DNA of 64,000 nt from Nilaparvata lugens (taxonomy: Eukaryota > Arthropoda > Insecta > Hemiptera > Delphacidae), in the NCBI RefSeq assembly GCF_014356525.2, contig NC_052505.1, positions 22,341,432 to 22,405,431 of the forward strand, given 5' to 3'. Below, in pieces: positions 13,014 to 26,600 of the stretch (positions within the stretch are counted from its first letter, which is position 1; every line of letters begins with the position of its first letter). The notes beneath the pieces were generated by a model. It saw only the letters and a list, made by a program, of their open reading frames with translations. It made no database searches and was not told the DNA's origin. The translations under genes and the position numbers were made by a program.

Positions 13014-13190
13014 GCGTAATTAAAAAAGGAACATACCTGTCAAATTTCATAGAAATCTATTACCCCGTTTCGCCGTAAATGCGCAACATAAAAACATTTA
13101 TAAACATTCAAACATTTAAACATTAAGAGAAATACCAAACCGTTGACTTGAATCTTAGATCTCACTTCGCTCGGTCAATTACTGAACTAT
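13014..13190 (+). mobile_element. LINE/SINE 3'-tail fragment
   Basis: CCTGTCAAATTTCATAGAAA, then CGTTTCGCCGTAAATGCGCA and tandem AAACATTTAAACATT. I recognise this from memory as a very common tail in hemipteran genomes; no reverse-transcriptase frame is attached. Confidence 0.5.
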
Positions 13191-13659
13191 AATGGGAATA
13201 TCATCCAGCAAAAAGTCTTTTGTAAAAGTAAACTGGTTGAGAAGAATACCCCGGTACAATGATGGAATTGTGGTCCCTTGAGATGAGTTACATCGCGATA
13301 TGATGCTGTACCGTACTCTCTGACCATTGACTTATCTCATACTTCCCTTGGCATGTTATGAATAATGAATTGTTTTATAATAGTACAGCATTTTAACTAA
13401 ACAAGACCATCAGCGTCAACTAAATCAAGCAGAGTGGCATGTCTCTTGTCAATATCTGTCATCTTGTGTATGATGCATGAAAAATGTTTCTACTAGTGGA
13501 CAGGAAGCTCTGTAACGGTAATGGGCAGGAATGCTCCCTCCTGCGGCAGGGTCGTATGTCAGACGTCAGCTGATGTGAAACGCGATCAGAGCGAGAGGGT
13601 GGAAGCGATTGAAACGAGAGAAGCGGAAGGTGTTTTGATGCCTGAGTGGTACCGATGTA

Positions 13660-13735
13660 GCTACCGACTACCGGGAATCGAACCCTGTACCCTTGACTTC
13701 ACCGTTAGATAGCTAACTGCTTCACATAACTCTTT
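13660..13735 (-). mobile_element. SINE-like tRNA relic
   Basis: Minus-strand GGGTTCGATTCCC (rc of 13673-13685) is a perfect box B with short flanking complementarity. The expected box A near 13710 is weak. Confidence 0.4.
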
Positions 13736-14339
13736 GACGGACGCGAACCGGAGTAGAGAGACGGCGGGTTGTTTTTTTTTCAAATACAGACCGTCTTGTC
13801 TTGAGTTTTAAGTTACATCCAATTTACGAGTGCTTAATAGCGGGAAATATGGTACAGCCTATTCATAGTGTTGATGAGGTAAAGTTGAATGTAGGGTAAT
13901 TTATAAAGTTTATTTGAATGTGACACAATGCTAAGTCGATGAGATTCCATTCATTTTAGAAGGAATAGGTTACTTGACATTGCTGCACTTTGGACAAGTT
14001 GCTGGTTTATTTGCAGAGTGTCTAGGAACTAGCTACTTGAGGGCCTCACAGTCAATGAGATTAGGGTAGGCCTTGCACCGGGTCAGGAAACGAAATTTTT
14101 ATTGATCAACAACTTTTTAGCTATTTAAAAAAAAATAAATAATGCATTTTTAATTATTTTTATTTTCGAGGAAAATTGACTAATATACGGATTTGGTAAG
14201 TCAAGTAGCATTTTAGAAAAGTAAGTTAAAACCCATCTTCATTTTTTCAACAGTTTTTATGAACCCATGATTTGAAAAATATGTTTCGCTGAACCTAAAG
14301 TATGTTAAATACAAATGTTCATAAATGATGGCACAATAA

Positions 14340-14520
14340 TCAGAATTCTCTTCCAAATAAATTCAGACATCTGAGTACCCTTTTAAATTATTTCGTCACG
14401 ACATGTTTCGGCTACTAACGCCATTTTCAAGTGATTTGAAAATAAAAATAAAAAAGCATGCTCTATATTTTTTATTTATATTAAAAGTAGCCCTAAAGAA
14501 AAAAGACAAATTCAGACATC
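14340..14520 (+). mobile_element. relic of the GCCATTTTCAAGT foldback family
   Basis: GAGTACCCTTTTAAATTATTTCGTC then ACATGTTTCGGCTACTAACG and GCCATTTTCAAGTGAT, and the 3' motif AAAAGTAGCCCTAAAG. It is the same family as 41401-41541 and 52639-52850; the second arm is largely lost. Confidence 0.6.
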
Positions 14521-14539
14521 CTTTGAAAATATGAAAAAT

Positions 14540-15180
14540 TGTCGTTTTTACTTTTCAATAGGCATGATTAGGAAAGTTGTACTTGAATGGAATGAAGGCA
14601 GTGTGAGTAAAAAATAAAGAGGTAGAAAGATAGACAGAGAGAGAAATATGAAAAAGGAGAAAAAGAGAACTAGAATGAATTAAAATGTCTGTAAAAGTGA
14701 CAACCACTTCAACATCTAGAATCTAGAACAATGAATGATGATGGCCCCGTTGTAAAGGAACGAACAACAACCAGACGAATGAAGCTCAAAATGAAAAGTT
14801 TGGTGAAGATGAAGATTATGACGATGAAACTGGAACAATGAATTGCTTTATACTTTGAGATTTATTCAAAATAGTTAGTGTGGCAGCGGACGTCTGAAGG
14901 CTTGAAAGACAAGATGTAGGGAAGGTGATCAAGAGGAAAGTCTGATAAGGATAGAAAGATGGCAGTAGAATGAAAAAGGATATAATATAATACTCGGTGA
15001 TGATGTGAGAGAAGGAAAGCGACAATAATTATGAGTAGGCGATGAAGGAAAATGAAGAAGCGACTGGAGGTGGTGGAGGATTAGGAGAAGGAGGAGGAGT
15101 GAGTAAAAGAAAGAGGATAAAAAGAGGATTAGTGATGATGAAAAAGAGAGAGATGAGATCTGAGAAAGTGAATCAGATCT
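14540..15180 (+). repeat. polypurine-rich block
   Basis: Strong A+G bias on the plus strand without a clean unit. The minus-strand Ser/Phe/Leu-rich open frames are by-products. Confidence 0.6.
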
Positions 15181-15439
15181 GACCATCTACTCAACCTACC
15201 TTCCCAATTTGAATAATTCCCTCTCTTCAATAGAGAAATGAGAGTAATAACTTCAACGCAGGAATGTTCTAATATGGAACAGGTAACGTAATACATGTAA
15301 TACGACTACAACAATTAATCAGTGTTGTGTAAAAAATAGGTTAGTTGCAGCTATGGCTGAGATGACCATCGGCCATCAGGCTCAGATGACGTCACTGACA
15401 CAAAACAACACGACAACAAATTTTATTAATACCCTACTC

Positions 15440-15540
15440 GACAACATAATATATATATTTATTTATTATATTATATAATTATTATAGTATATATATTATA
15501 TATATATAGGTTATTATATAGGTTATTATATATATATAGG
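15440..15540. repeat. AT-rich (TA)n/(TATATAGGTTAT)n tract
   Basis: Alternating TA with two to three copies of TATATAGGTTATTA. Confidence 0.75.
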
Positions 15541-17631
15541 GGTAACGTATCTTTATAACATCTCAGTAAACTATGGTTATGGTCAAAGTTAGTTTCCGTT
15601 CAGTGGATCTGTAAGAGCTTTTAAAACGTCATTAATAATGCTAACCGACATTTCGGTTACAACCCCATTATTGTTGTTCATCCTCTTCTTATTTTCTTCG
15701 TCTCCCATTTTTTAATGTTAACTGACATCATTATGACCTTATATTTTGCTCCTTTTCTTATACTCTTTTTCCTATGTTATTGCTTCCCGGACACAACCGT
15801 GATTTTCTTCCTCCTGTTCAAATTCTCAATGGAATAAAAATCGTAAGAGTTCAATCATTTTAGAAAAGAGATATCTACTCATTGACTTCCAATTCGAGCT
15901 TGGCACTACAGACCCAATGGGAGAAGAGGCGTCGGACGACCGATGAAGAAATGGGTGCCGGAACAGGCCAACAGAGCCTAATCCTTGAATGACGATGATG
16001 ATGATGATGAGGACTCATTGACTCCCTATTTATGACCTCAATATATTTTTAAATAGTTTCAAACTCCAAATGATGACATCCAGGAGAGATTGGCATATAG
16101 GAAAAGGATGCAAGAGATTCAATTACAGTACTGTATACTTGTGGCGCCTTATTTCATTTTAAAAAAGACGTGAGTGTTAGGAGGCTTGCTGATAGTGAGT
16201 ATCCTGCATGGCACATATGTGGTACCGTGGTGTGTGAACAACAAGATTTAATATCCTCCCAACTTGCTCATCATATACGGTAGTTCAAAATTAGTAATTA
16301 GGCAATATGAATATTCAATACGTACAGGCTCAATAGATTGAAAATGAAGAAAAGTACAGGAAAAAAGGTGATAAAAAATAAATCCTATTAAATAGCAATA
16401 TTGTAAGAAACAAATCATTAAATAGCAGTTCAATCAGATACAACAATAAGAAAACAGATAACCCACAAACATATAACCTGAACCTGAACTTTGAGGATGA
16501 AGCAAAATAAGCAACATCAGTCGATTCGGGACGATTTGATGGTGACCGCGCGACATTTTGAAAAATGGGCCCAGTCATTGAGTGTAATGGGCCGAACGGG
16601 GTCTGAGAGACCTCGTTAGCGCATCCATAACCGACCATTTTACTCCAGCCTAACTACTGTTTAGTTAGTCGACTGGAAAAATGCTCATTACCAACACAAC
16701 ACCGACATTTTTTATTCATTACAAACTGTAACAAGCAGGTAGAAAGCCTTCGCTACTCCCTCACACGCACAAAAGAGAATAAGAAAATCGTCACAGCATT
16801 TGCGTTTGGTGCCGGGTCCCTAATCTAGATTTTCATCCGATCGAACTGTCCAGATAGTGTGTGGCATATATCACGTGATGAATTGTCACTACAAATTGAA
16901 GAACGAGGCAACACGAAAACGCTCTGTAATTGTCACGTCTGCTCGTTAGAGAATCAATCTTCAAATGTCTCTGCTGCATCTGATATAGCATTGGGGGGAG
17001 GGGAGAGGAGCGATCGATATCTCTGGTAAATGCTAAAGAACTGTTGAGAAAACGATTTTAGAATTTGTTTGATGACCCTACACCCTAGAGAAAAGGATAG
17101 AGGAAATGCTTTCATATCATGATTTCATACTTTGAAGACTTTTAAAAGTCAAGGAACTCTTTTTACAGTTTCTTATCATTAGCAAAATCTTGATCATTAA
17201 AATATTACTGTATTTCTAATTTGACTATTAATTATTGAATACCCCGCCTTCTATTTTGTAGGCCAATAAACGTATCTGTTTAGTTTAGAAATATCATCAC
17301 CACAGTATAATTTAGACTGTAGTGTCGTCAAAATTTATTTATTTATATTCATAAAATAGTTCAAAACAAATTATCAACTTGCAGTTCGTCTTGGATATTA
17401 AAATAGATGAATATCATCACCATTTCAGAAATTAGATCCCCGCAATCTTAAACTTAAAAAAATCTGAAATCTTTATATCTTGAAAGCTTAGATCATTCAT
17501 TCATAAGTCCGTTCAGTCTTAATCAAAACTTTGGTACAGAAAATGATGGATTTGTGATCTGTTTTCAGAAGCAATTCTTATAGATCATTATTGGAGCACT
17601 AAGGTAATAATACCTCAATATGTTTTATAAT
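15541..17631. other. non-coding DNA
   Basis: A (GAT)n run lies at about 15990-16010. 16540-16640 is GC-richer but has no convincing gene. I see nothing else to annotate. Confidence 0.4.
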
Positions 17632-18123
17632 TTGGAAAGCTAGTGAACAGTGAATCAATGACAGAACCTGTGACATCGATTACTATACTATAAAATAAAA
17701 CCTTAGAGAAAAGAAAGTATAACTGAAGCCGTGTCCACACTGAACAAATGTTTGACAAACATGTTTGTAGAAACAGTTTGGGCAAATTCTATTATGTTTG
17801 ACAAACAATGTTTGCCCGTGGCCAGTGTGGACGCGTCACCAAACAAAATATTCATTTGTAAGTGAACAGGTTTTTATGTTTTACAGCAGACACTGAAAAT
17901 GTTTGGAAAAACTGTGATTTTTGTTTGACAAACAATGATTATCCAAACTTTTTAAAATGTATGTCACTGAGCCCCTCAACGAACATGTTTGCCGAAAATG
18001 TATGTCGAACATTTGTTCAGTGTGGACACGGCTTCAGTTATGCTTTCTTTTCTCTATGGTTTTATTTTATAGTATTCGATGCCACAGGTTCTGTCATTGA
18101 TTCACTGTTCACTAGCTTTCCAA
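17632..18123. mobile_element. ~490-bp foldback element
   Basis: The left arm starts TTGGAAAGCTAGTGAACAGT and the right arm ends with its complement at 18123. The arms pair for about 125 bases with few mismatches. The interior repeats TGTTTGACAAACAATGTTTG-like units and the pair GTGTCCACACTGAACAAATG / CATTTGTTCAGTGTGGACAC. No transposase. Confidence 0.8.
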
Positions 18124-19600
18124 TAGATGCTATCGTTTCTATATTATAAAGCAACATATCTGATATGTTTATTTAGTCTATGATAAAATGTTATGTGGGA
18201 GATCTCAATTCGATCGCCTGAATGTTTATTCTTCGCCACAACGTGGGAAATGAGTATCAGAAAACGAGAGAGAGATAGAGTGAGAGTGACAGAGAAGCTT
18301 TGTTGGTGTGGCACTTGTTGTATTGACTTTGAAGGTGTTGGGATACTTGAAACAATCACACCTACGTTCGACTTTGATGACGTACTTCTTTTGTCTACGT
18401 TATTCAATACACCTGCTGCTTTGCTAGATATCTTTCAAGGAACTATTCTTCAACTATGAAAAAAAATTAGAATTTTTCAATAATTATTATTCTTGTAATT
18501 TTTCATTACGTCACTTTACATTCCCTCTTTCAAAATGAATAACACGCCAAAATAGTATAGAAAAAAGAGAAATTTATCAAAATATTGATTGTCTGATATA
18601 ATTTACTTCTATATTGGTCGAATAATGAAAGAATTGCTGAATTTGTAGAGAAAAACGATATTACTGAAACATTTTGTTTGAGCTGATCCGTCAAATTCCA
18701 AGGTTGAATGAACTGTCTAGGTAACAAACAGACTCTGCAGTTTCAATTGTAAAAACTAGATTTAATTTCTGTAGAGTTTGTCTAGATCTAATTAACATCA
18801 AACTTGTCCAGTAGATCTTATGACAAGAAATCAAGACATAGTTTTATTACATTTATCACTAGATTAAAAGTCTTTGGCTTTAAATAGAGAAATGGAACGG
18901 AATAGAATTTTCATTCAAAATTTGATTTTATAATGAATTTTTGTTTATTTTATTTTGTTCCACTTTTCAATTCTCAAAGTTGGTTATTGAAGTGTGTATA
19001 TTAATTTTGTTCCACTTATCAATTCCTAAAGTTGGTGATTGAAATGTGTATTATATTCCTACTAATTATTGTATAGTATCGTATGAAATGTGTATGATTA
19101 AACGTGATCCAAAAAGTTACAAAACTTTTCAAGTGCATAAATATGCTATCGTACATATACTGTATTAGAAGTATTGTACGTGTTTCCAAGAAATTCTACA
19201 ATTATATTCTTATCAACAGATTTATTGAAGTCTCATTGCTTTTCCCATTTAATTTCAGTGTGCAACTTCTTTCATTCAAACAGTATTCAGTATTAGAATT
19301 TAATCTCTTCTTTTCTATTTCCTATCTTACAACTGTTTGTTTATCTCCAGTTATTCTATTTCAGTTCAGTCTCAATTCTATCTGTTTCTCAATCAACATA
19401 CATCAGTAGCGAGCAGCACATTTGAGTACCGTTATCATCTTGAGGCTTAAATGAATTGATATTTAAGTTTGATTTGTCATTGGATAAACATAGCAGGGAA
19501 CAGACCTCCGCCTTCGAAGATGATTGAACAAGAAATGAAGTTAGTGACTACACACTGTTGCCTGCCTACTTCACTCCCCATGTCCCGATCAATCTCGATT
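18124..19600. other. non-coding AT-rich DNA
   Basis: Two overlapping 88-codon frames on opposite strands at 18144-18459 are unrecognised. CAATTC(T/C)(C/T)AAAGTTGGT is repeated at 18969 and 19020. No gene supported. Confidence 0.4.
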
Positions 19601-19624
19601 ACTGTAGGTCACTTGGCGCGTGTC

Positions 19625-20120
19625 AAACTTGAAAGAAGACGAAGAAGGAGAAGAAGAAGAAGAAGAAGAAGAAGAAGAAGAAGAAGAAGAAGAAAATGGA
19701 GATTAAGAAAATGGAGGAGAAGAAGAAGAAGAAGAAGATGGAGAAGAAAAAGAAGAAGAAGAAGAAGAAAAAGAAGATGATGATAAAGTAAAAATATGAT
19801 GACTGAGTAGAACAAGATTGAAGGGAAGAAACAATGAAAAAGTGAGGGGTCGAATAGGAAAAAGAGGCCGTATAAGACGTAGAAGAATAAAAAATTAATA
19901 GTAATTGAAAGATAGTCAGTGGAATATTGGGAATCAATTTGGGAGAAGACTAAAATAGGAATAAAATTCAGATTAGGTTGAATATGAAAATTTTTAAAAA
20001 GTGTGAGCAGTCCTAGTGCACGATGGAATAGAATAAATGAAACGAGAAAACAAATGAAGAGAAAAAGATTGTGGTTTTCTCTAAAGAATGTTGAAAAGTA
20101 CTCATAGAACGATAGAGAGA
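19625..20120 (+). repeat. (GAA)n microsatellite in a polypurine block
   Basis: (GAA)n is nearly pure at about 19634-19694 and degenerate to 19780, then general purine richness. The poly-Arg and poly-Leu/Phe frames here are artefacts. Confidence 0.85.
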
Positions 20121-20399
20121 TATAGGTTTAGAAAGATTATTCACCATCATAGAATAATAGTGTTTTTTTTTAAGAATGTTGATAAGAAGGAGAGAAGAGT
20201 AGGCCTACTCATAGAAGAGCACTGGACCCTGAGTAAGACTATGGAGCATCGCGCTTCACTATGCAAATGAAGAGCTAGCTGTATGTGGTTGACTGTTGGC
20301 TGGTTAGTGCAATACAGTTATTGTATTTGTGACTTGTATCTGCTCGGCTTATTTGTACTGCACTCGACATGACCACAGCGTCTGGGCCTCAGCATGCCA

Positions 20400-20985
20400 C
20401 TTGACATTGTTTGTTTACAGATGGTAAAGTCTGAGTTGAGGGGAAAGAGAAAGAACGAGATGAAAATTCAAACAAAGAGTTCGTATCGGTAGGCAAGAAA
20501 TAGGAAGAACGTAGTACAAGAATGAAATCAAAATGTGGAGAAAATGTTGAAGAAATCGTAGAGGAAGAAGTAGGAAAAGTGGATGATGAACATGGTACAA
20601 AGAGCAAGAACGTGGTACAAAAATAAAATCAAACTTTGGATAAAATATTAAAGGAATCTAGGAGGAAGAAGGGGGGGGGAAGTGAAGGATGGACAAGAAG
20701 AATTCGATGATGGAGAAATGTACATTTTGGTGGACATTAGAATAAGGAAATCGAAGAAGAAATGACAGAGATGTAAAGTAGTAGAGTAGTAGAAGATATA
20801 AATTAGTAGATGTGAAGTAGTAAAGGATGAGTAAGCTGTGCAAGAAAAGGAAATGCTATAATTGGAGAGAAAAAAGAAAGGAGGATGTTAGAGATACAAA
20901 AGAACATGTAGATGATAAATAAGTTGGAATGAGAAAAAATTATGAGAAGATGATAACAGTGGAGATGATACTCGTACTAATGATA
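20400..20985 (+). repeat. polypurine-rich block
   Basis: AG-rich on the plus strand, with internal near-repeats such as AAGAACGTAGTACAAGAATG and AAGAACGTGGTACAAAAATA about 100 bases apart. Confidence 0.6.
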
Positions 20986-22640
20986 GTTATTATGTTTTAC
21001 TGGCTGATTGACCTCTCCAGCAGCTATAAATTTCGATCCTTTTTCTTGGAATGGACTTGTCTCCTGTGTTAAATTTTTCAGCGTGCTCTGTTGTCTTTGC
21101 CCGTATTTTTTTGCTTGTTAATTTTCACTAGTGAGTGCTCTTTAAACAATGGTCCATCTGTTGAACATACCTGACAATATTCATATATGTCATGTATGAC
21201 AATATGGAGATTTACCTACTCAAACATTTTGTTTTAATAATTACAGTATTATCAAACGAAAATCCAAATTAAATGCTGCAAATCACCCAGAAGACTTCTG
21301 CTACTGCAAATATTGACAACAGGGTCAATACAAACAACAGATAGATAGAGCGCTACTATTCAAAAATATAAATTTATTTGTTCCGGGCACAAATAAAACA
21401 CTTGGAACAAATATTCCCGGGCTGGCAAATAATTCATTAGTATTTGAATAAATGCAAAGTAATATCCATCTGTAGTCATTTTGTTTTGTTCTGTTTCCCA
21501 TGCTAACATTTTGTTTTGTTCACGTTGATTAATCTTCAGTAGATTCTATTATTCATTCGGTACTTCTATACTGTATCTAGTTCTTACTCCAATCTTCATT
21601 TTGTTGAAGATATGGCAAAAAATATATTCCGTTTTTCAATTGTAATATCAATGAAAATGGGAACATGGGATTAATATAAAGTTATCACTTATGCACATTT
21701 TCATTACGCTTTTCATAAGTGGGTTATTGTAAGAGTTATAGTGGTTTATCTTATAAGTGGCTTGGTTTTTCATTAGTGGGTTATTGCATATTTTATTGAA
21801 TCTTGAATCAGAAACAGAAAACCTGTTGTTGATACTGCAGTAGGCTGAATGCCACGTGTCTTCATGCAGCTAGACGTATCATATAACAGGAAGGGACAAG
21901 CATGTAATGTGAAAATCACGGTGGTCCATATCTCCTCAGTAGGGCACCAAGTACTAGACATATCTAGGGGTTTGATATCTTTTTTCGGTAATGTAGAAGG
22001 GAAACAAGGACAGTATATAGGTGGTTCCTTAATAGTAGAGAGAAAGGATCCTCCTAGAGACCTACAGACAAAGATTGAGGAAGAAAAAGACAGAAAAAAC
22101 TAGAAGAAGTTTATGTGTGTGGAAATATTTAGGAAGATAAATGAGATGAATCAAAAATCAGATAAGATCCAGTTTTTTATTTACCATCGTTATTAAAGAA
22201 TAATCCGATCTAGAATTTGATGGGGCGATCAAATTCTGTACTAAACACCGTTTTAGGCTGCCATAGAGTTCGTCCACTGGTATCGTATGACAATTCATGT
22301 CCCAACAATTATCACGCCATGACTTGTTGGAGGACCACCACGGTCTTTGGGTTCGGGTAAATGTACCCAGACGAGAAACAATATTATCTGCTGATTAATG
22401 TGTCATTAGTGACGTAATAATGATTCACGTTCAAGGTTGTAGCATCAAGGTGCTTCAGTTTCGTTTTTCTTTTAAATAGAGCGGAATTATCAGTTTTCTG
22501 TGCTATTGCGTGTGATGTATTTTATAAGTCTGTTTCGAAATGCTAATATTTATGTAAATAAAAAAAACTAATGCTTAGTATTCACGTGAATTTTATTAAT
22601 TCCACAAAACATCCATCTCATCAGTAACCATCAGAGAAGT
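20986..22640. other. non-coding DNA with foldback half-copy
   Basis: 21290-21340 (GAAGACTTCTGCTACTGCAA, then ATATTGAC) is half of the foldback seen complete at 46783. 22240-22390 is GC-richer, unrecognised repeat-like sequence. No gene supported. Confidence 0.4.
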
Positions 22641-22704
22641 ATTCTTTCTATTCTATTCAGAGAAATATAAGAAGTATTTTTTTTTCTATGGTATCTCTAT
22701 TTAG

Positions 22705-22773
22705 ATGGATAGATAGATAGATAGATAGATAGAGAGAGTGGGAGAGAGAGAGAGAGATAAATAGAGAGAGAGA
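22705..22773 (+). repeat. (GATA)n and (GA)n microsatellite
   Basis: About seven GATA units followed by GA-rich sequence. Confidence 0.9.
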
Positions 22774-22830
22774 GAGTAATCGATAATCTAATTTAATCTG
22801 TAGAAGTGAGTAATATAATAATAGAATATA

Positions 22831-22833
<3 letters not shown>

Positions 22834-22871
<38 letters not shown>

Positions 22872-23065
22872 TCGAGTGACCTGGCTGGCTCAGGTCTGGT
22901 GTCAGAGTTTTCAGGTCGCAACTGATCAATTTCAGGGCCTCTGACATGACTTAACGTGTCCATCCGAAACACGGGAGTGGCCCGAGATAAATATCTTGCC
23001 CGGGCCGGGATTTGAACCCTCTGAATCATAAAGCCAGCATCTGATCCACTCGACTACGGCCACTC
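22834..23065 (-). mobile_element. complete-looking tRNA-derived SINE with (ATT)n tail
   Basis: Read on the minus strand from 23065: GGCCGTAGTCGAGTGGATC (box A TAGTCGAGTGG), then GGGTTCAAATCCCGGCC (box B), a body of about 130 bases, and an (ATT)n tail (plus strand AAT at 22834-22871). Head, body and tail are in the right order and spacing. Confidence 0.8.
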
Positions 23066-23269
23066 CACATATAATATAATAATATATTAATAATAATATA
23101 ATATATTAATTGTAATATAATATAATAATAATATTGTAATATTATAGAAGTAATCTAATTTCTAGTAAACGAAACGTTTTATAGGGTGATGATGTCCTGT
23201 TCTCATTGTTGCGTTTGACGACGTTTCCTGGTTTGTCGAATAGCACTTGAGTGTGAGTGTGTGATCAAT

Positions 23270-23420
23270 TGTGAGGCGAACAAATTGTCAGGCGAGCAAG
23301 CGGAGCGCTTTCACTTTTCAAATAGGAAAACAGCGGATCGCCGCCGACGGCTAAAGAAATGTCGTCACTGACGCACGCGCTCGCGCGCCCGACAGCGTCC
23401 AATCAAATTCAACAATTGCT
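23270..23420 (+). other. CpG-rich island in AT-rich DNA
   Basis: Sequence around 23285-23400 is unusually rich in CG dinucleotides (GCGCTCGCGCGCCC at 23375). An ATG at 23359 opens a 90-codon frame (MSSLTHALARPTASNQIQQ). No donor that I can match to bbg phase lies in it. It could be an alternative promoter/first exon, or a GC-rich TE remnant. Confidence 0.3.
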
Positions 23421-23639
23421 CCATTTTCTCAAAAGAAATAACAAACAACAACAACAACTAGGAAGGAAACGTTCGATGCTGCCATTCAACTATTTTCATG
23501 GATTTGGAAGTATTCGATTGATATCTTATCTAAAGCTGTTGGCTTTTGTCACTAAATTCAGTCATTATATCGGGTTAGTATCAGAGATTATAACAATTTG
23601 TTACATTCGATACTCTCTGTGTAGCCTATAATAAACAAC

Positions 23640-26600
23640 ATATGCAATCATCCTTTTTACTTGGTGATATCAGTTTTGATTCATCTAAACTCTATTACAC
23701 ATACAGATGAGCATTGTATCTTCTAGTAGATTATTCTCAATTCCTCACGGATTATAAAACTTTATGCTATTCACTTATGCTCCCATTTGAAACCTGAAAG
23801 TTTTTGAATGAGAATGAGATTTTGTCTCATTCTCACAACTCCATCCCACATTTGCTCCCAATCTTGTCTGGAGGTTATCTTGTTCTAACCAATATTGATT
23901 GTTTTTGGAAATATTGAAATCTTTGTAATAACTGAATAAGTTACCAACTCAGAAACTTGTGAGAACTGGTATTGGCCGTGTTCACTTCTATTCTATCGAT
24001 ATTGTTCAAATTTTTGTCGTGTGAATACGGAATATATCATTTATGATCTTAAAATGTATGAATTCAGGGATACTCTCTTTTATTTATAAAAAAGAACTAT
24101 AGTACCCTTTGAAATTAATAAAATAATAATTATTAGCATTGCTAATAATATTAGCATTTGAACAAATTAAACTTCCAATTTATTTCCATCAATAAAATAA
24201 TTTATAAAATAGAATTTTATAGTACCCTTTGAGAATAATAAAAATATAGATTAGGAATACTATAGGATATTATTCTCAAAGGGTACTATATAATTCTATT
24301 TTATAAATCATGATTAATAAAAATCATTTTAATAATTTGTACAATATATGGAATGGTTTTTGAACACCAAATATCCAAGTTTGCACTACTGTAAATGGAT
24401 TCAGTTTATACTTGTTCTGGCGTCTCCTATGGGTACTTGGGTGCAGCCTTCTATTTGAAGATCACAGCACTTGTAGAGTATACAGCACTTGTATATCTCT
24501 ATATCTGTATGGTTATCTGAAGAGATCAAAATAAGAAAAAACCTTGTTACTGTTTGTAGTTTGTCACAGTGATAGGGAAGTAGAATTTTAGCAAATACCT
24601 TTTAAGATCCACCCTTTCGCTAGAGAACCCAAATTTTATGAAATATAACTTAATTGATTCCTTTTTATAATATTTCTAGTAGTGTTGAGGCTTGCCTGTA
24701 GGCAATCTTTTGAAATAGCTGTACTATACAAAATAAGAGAAGGAATGCAGCTAATAGCTGTGTACTAGTTTCTTCTGAGACAAATTTGTAGTAAAGCTTG
24801 GAGAGAGAGGTGATATCATCTGGTTTTGAAGATGCTATCAGTTATTTAAAACCAACTTCCAGTTATTTGTGGTTTTGTCAAGGTTGTGGATTTATTTGAA
24901 TCTTATCTAATTGTGAGTAGAACATATTTCCTGGCGTGTTTTCTCACAGTTATTGACATTTCACGAATATGTAGCAAAAGATTATTTAAGATATCAAAAC
25001 ATTTTGGTTAAGGCTTAGGAGGTTTTCAAACAGTTTCTCCTTCGTATTATGTTGATAGTTAGTAGATAATGTAGTAAGATAGTAGATAGTCCTGATAGTA
25101 CTACGTTATTGTACGTAAGTTTGTGAGTGTTTAAACTAAAGGATGAGTTTAAGTTTGCCTTGAAGTATGGTTTGTTTCGTAATCGTTGTCGCCTTTTGTT
25201 TAATATATTATTATATTATTTGATTATTCATGGAAAATAAATTTGGAAAAAAGTGGGAGAAATTTGAAGAAGATGGGATGAGAACAATACTGAAGAAGAA
25301 GAAACAGATTGAATGAAAATTTATGCTTTATACTATTCGTTATAGAATAACGAATGTGTTTTAAACTACGTAGATGCATAATGATGTATTGTATTCATCA
25401 ATGCATCTTTATTATCTCTGTATCGCTATCGTGTGCATGTTATGTTAGATAAATTTTCCAATTCAATTTAGGAGATGAAGAAAATGAGAAGGTTGAAGAA
25501 TTTTTTTTCAGAGAAGATGAATGAGAATGGTGTTTGGGCCAGGTTTTGATTCAATGCATAATGTACATATTTGATGCCTGAGGTTGTATTATGGGTGATA
25601 TTCGGTGGCAAATTTACTGCCATTCTTGACCCCTCCCTCTTACCAATAATTTATCCCTCCCCCCCTCCCCCACAACTCCAAACAGCATTGGCAACCGCGG
25701 TACCTAACCGCAGGGCCCAAAATCAAAGTAACTGATAGAGTAAGAAAGAATTATTAAAAGTAGCTGGAAGAGATTGAGAAGGATTATAATTGATGTAAAA
25801 GGAAAAGATAGTGTTATAGAGCGGAAAAGAGTTCATAACAGATGAGCTTCATGATGCAGGTTGAGGGGAAAGGGGTCAGACTTTGTAAATCAAGGGGAAA
25901 AAATGCAAAGTGAATCGAACTGACTACGATTTATGACCATTATAATTATTGAACGGCTAGAAAAAACAAGCAAACATTCACTACTGATTATACGGATTGG
26001 ATGTTGGCGTTTCTAATAAACTGTTAAACAGTTTAATCTGTGAAGTTTATCATTGGCGAGCTTGAGTGGCCTGACGTTAATTCGCGGAGGCTGAGCGCCA
26101 CCCTTCCCAAAAAAAAACAACAACATTATTCAGACTAATTTCGCTTTGCACGTGTTCAATAATTTGCATCGATAACTCATCAAACAACAAAGATCGAGAT
26201 ACCTTAGCTTGTCCTATTTATCTATTAAAGCTGTTTGATATTCAATGTCTGTCCAGCAATATCGTAAATTCTCTATTTTGCTATCGTAACCTAGGGGAGG
26301 CTGTTGAAATAATCTTTTTGTTATTATTTATAGGCTACTGTTTCTTACATGTTTTCTTCCACCTCTGTTTCAGCCTTGAACTTGGGTTATCTCCTGTTTA
26401 TATTGTTTCTAGCTCCTGAATTTTTTGTTGTAAATTCGCATTTGCTCCATGATCCGTTCCTCTTCGAATTAGTTGAAATGTCTTTTAAACTTTCTGTGTT
26501 GCTGTGGAGGTGATGTTTTGGTATAAATCCTTATTGAGTGGGAACGCCTTAATATTGTCAAAAACACTCATTTATTAAAACAATTTGGTAGAGGAAGATT

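Noticed and set aside
19469..19937. Poly-Arg and poly-Leu/Phe frames
   Set aside because: They are microsatellite artefacts.
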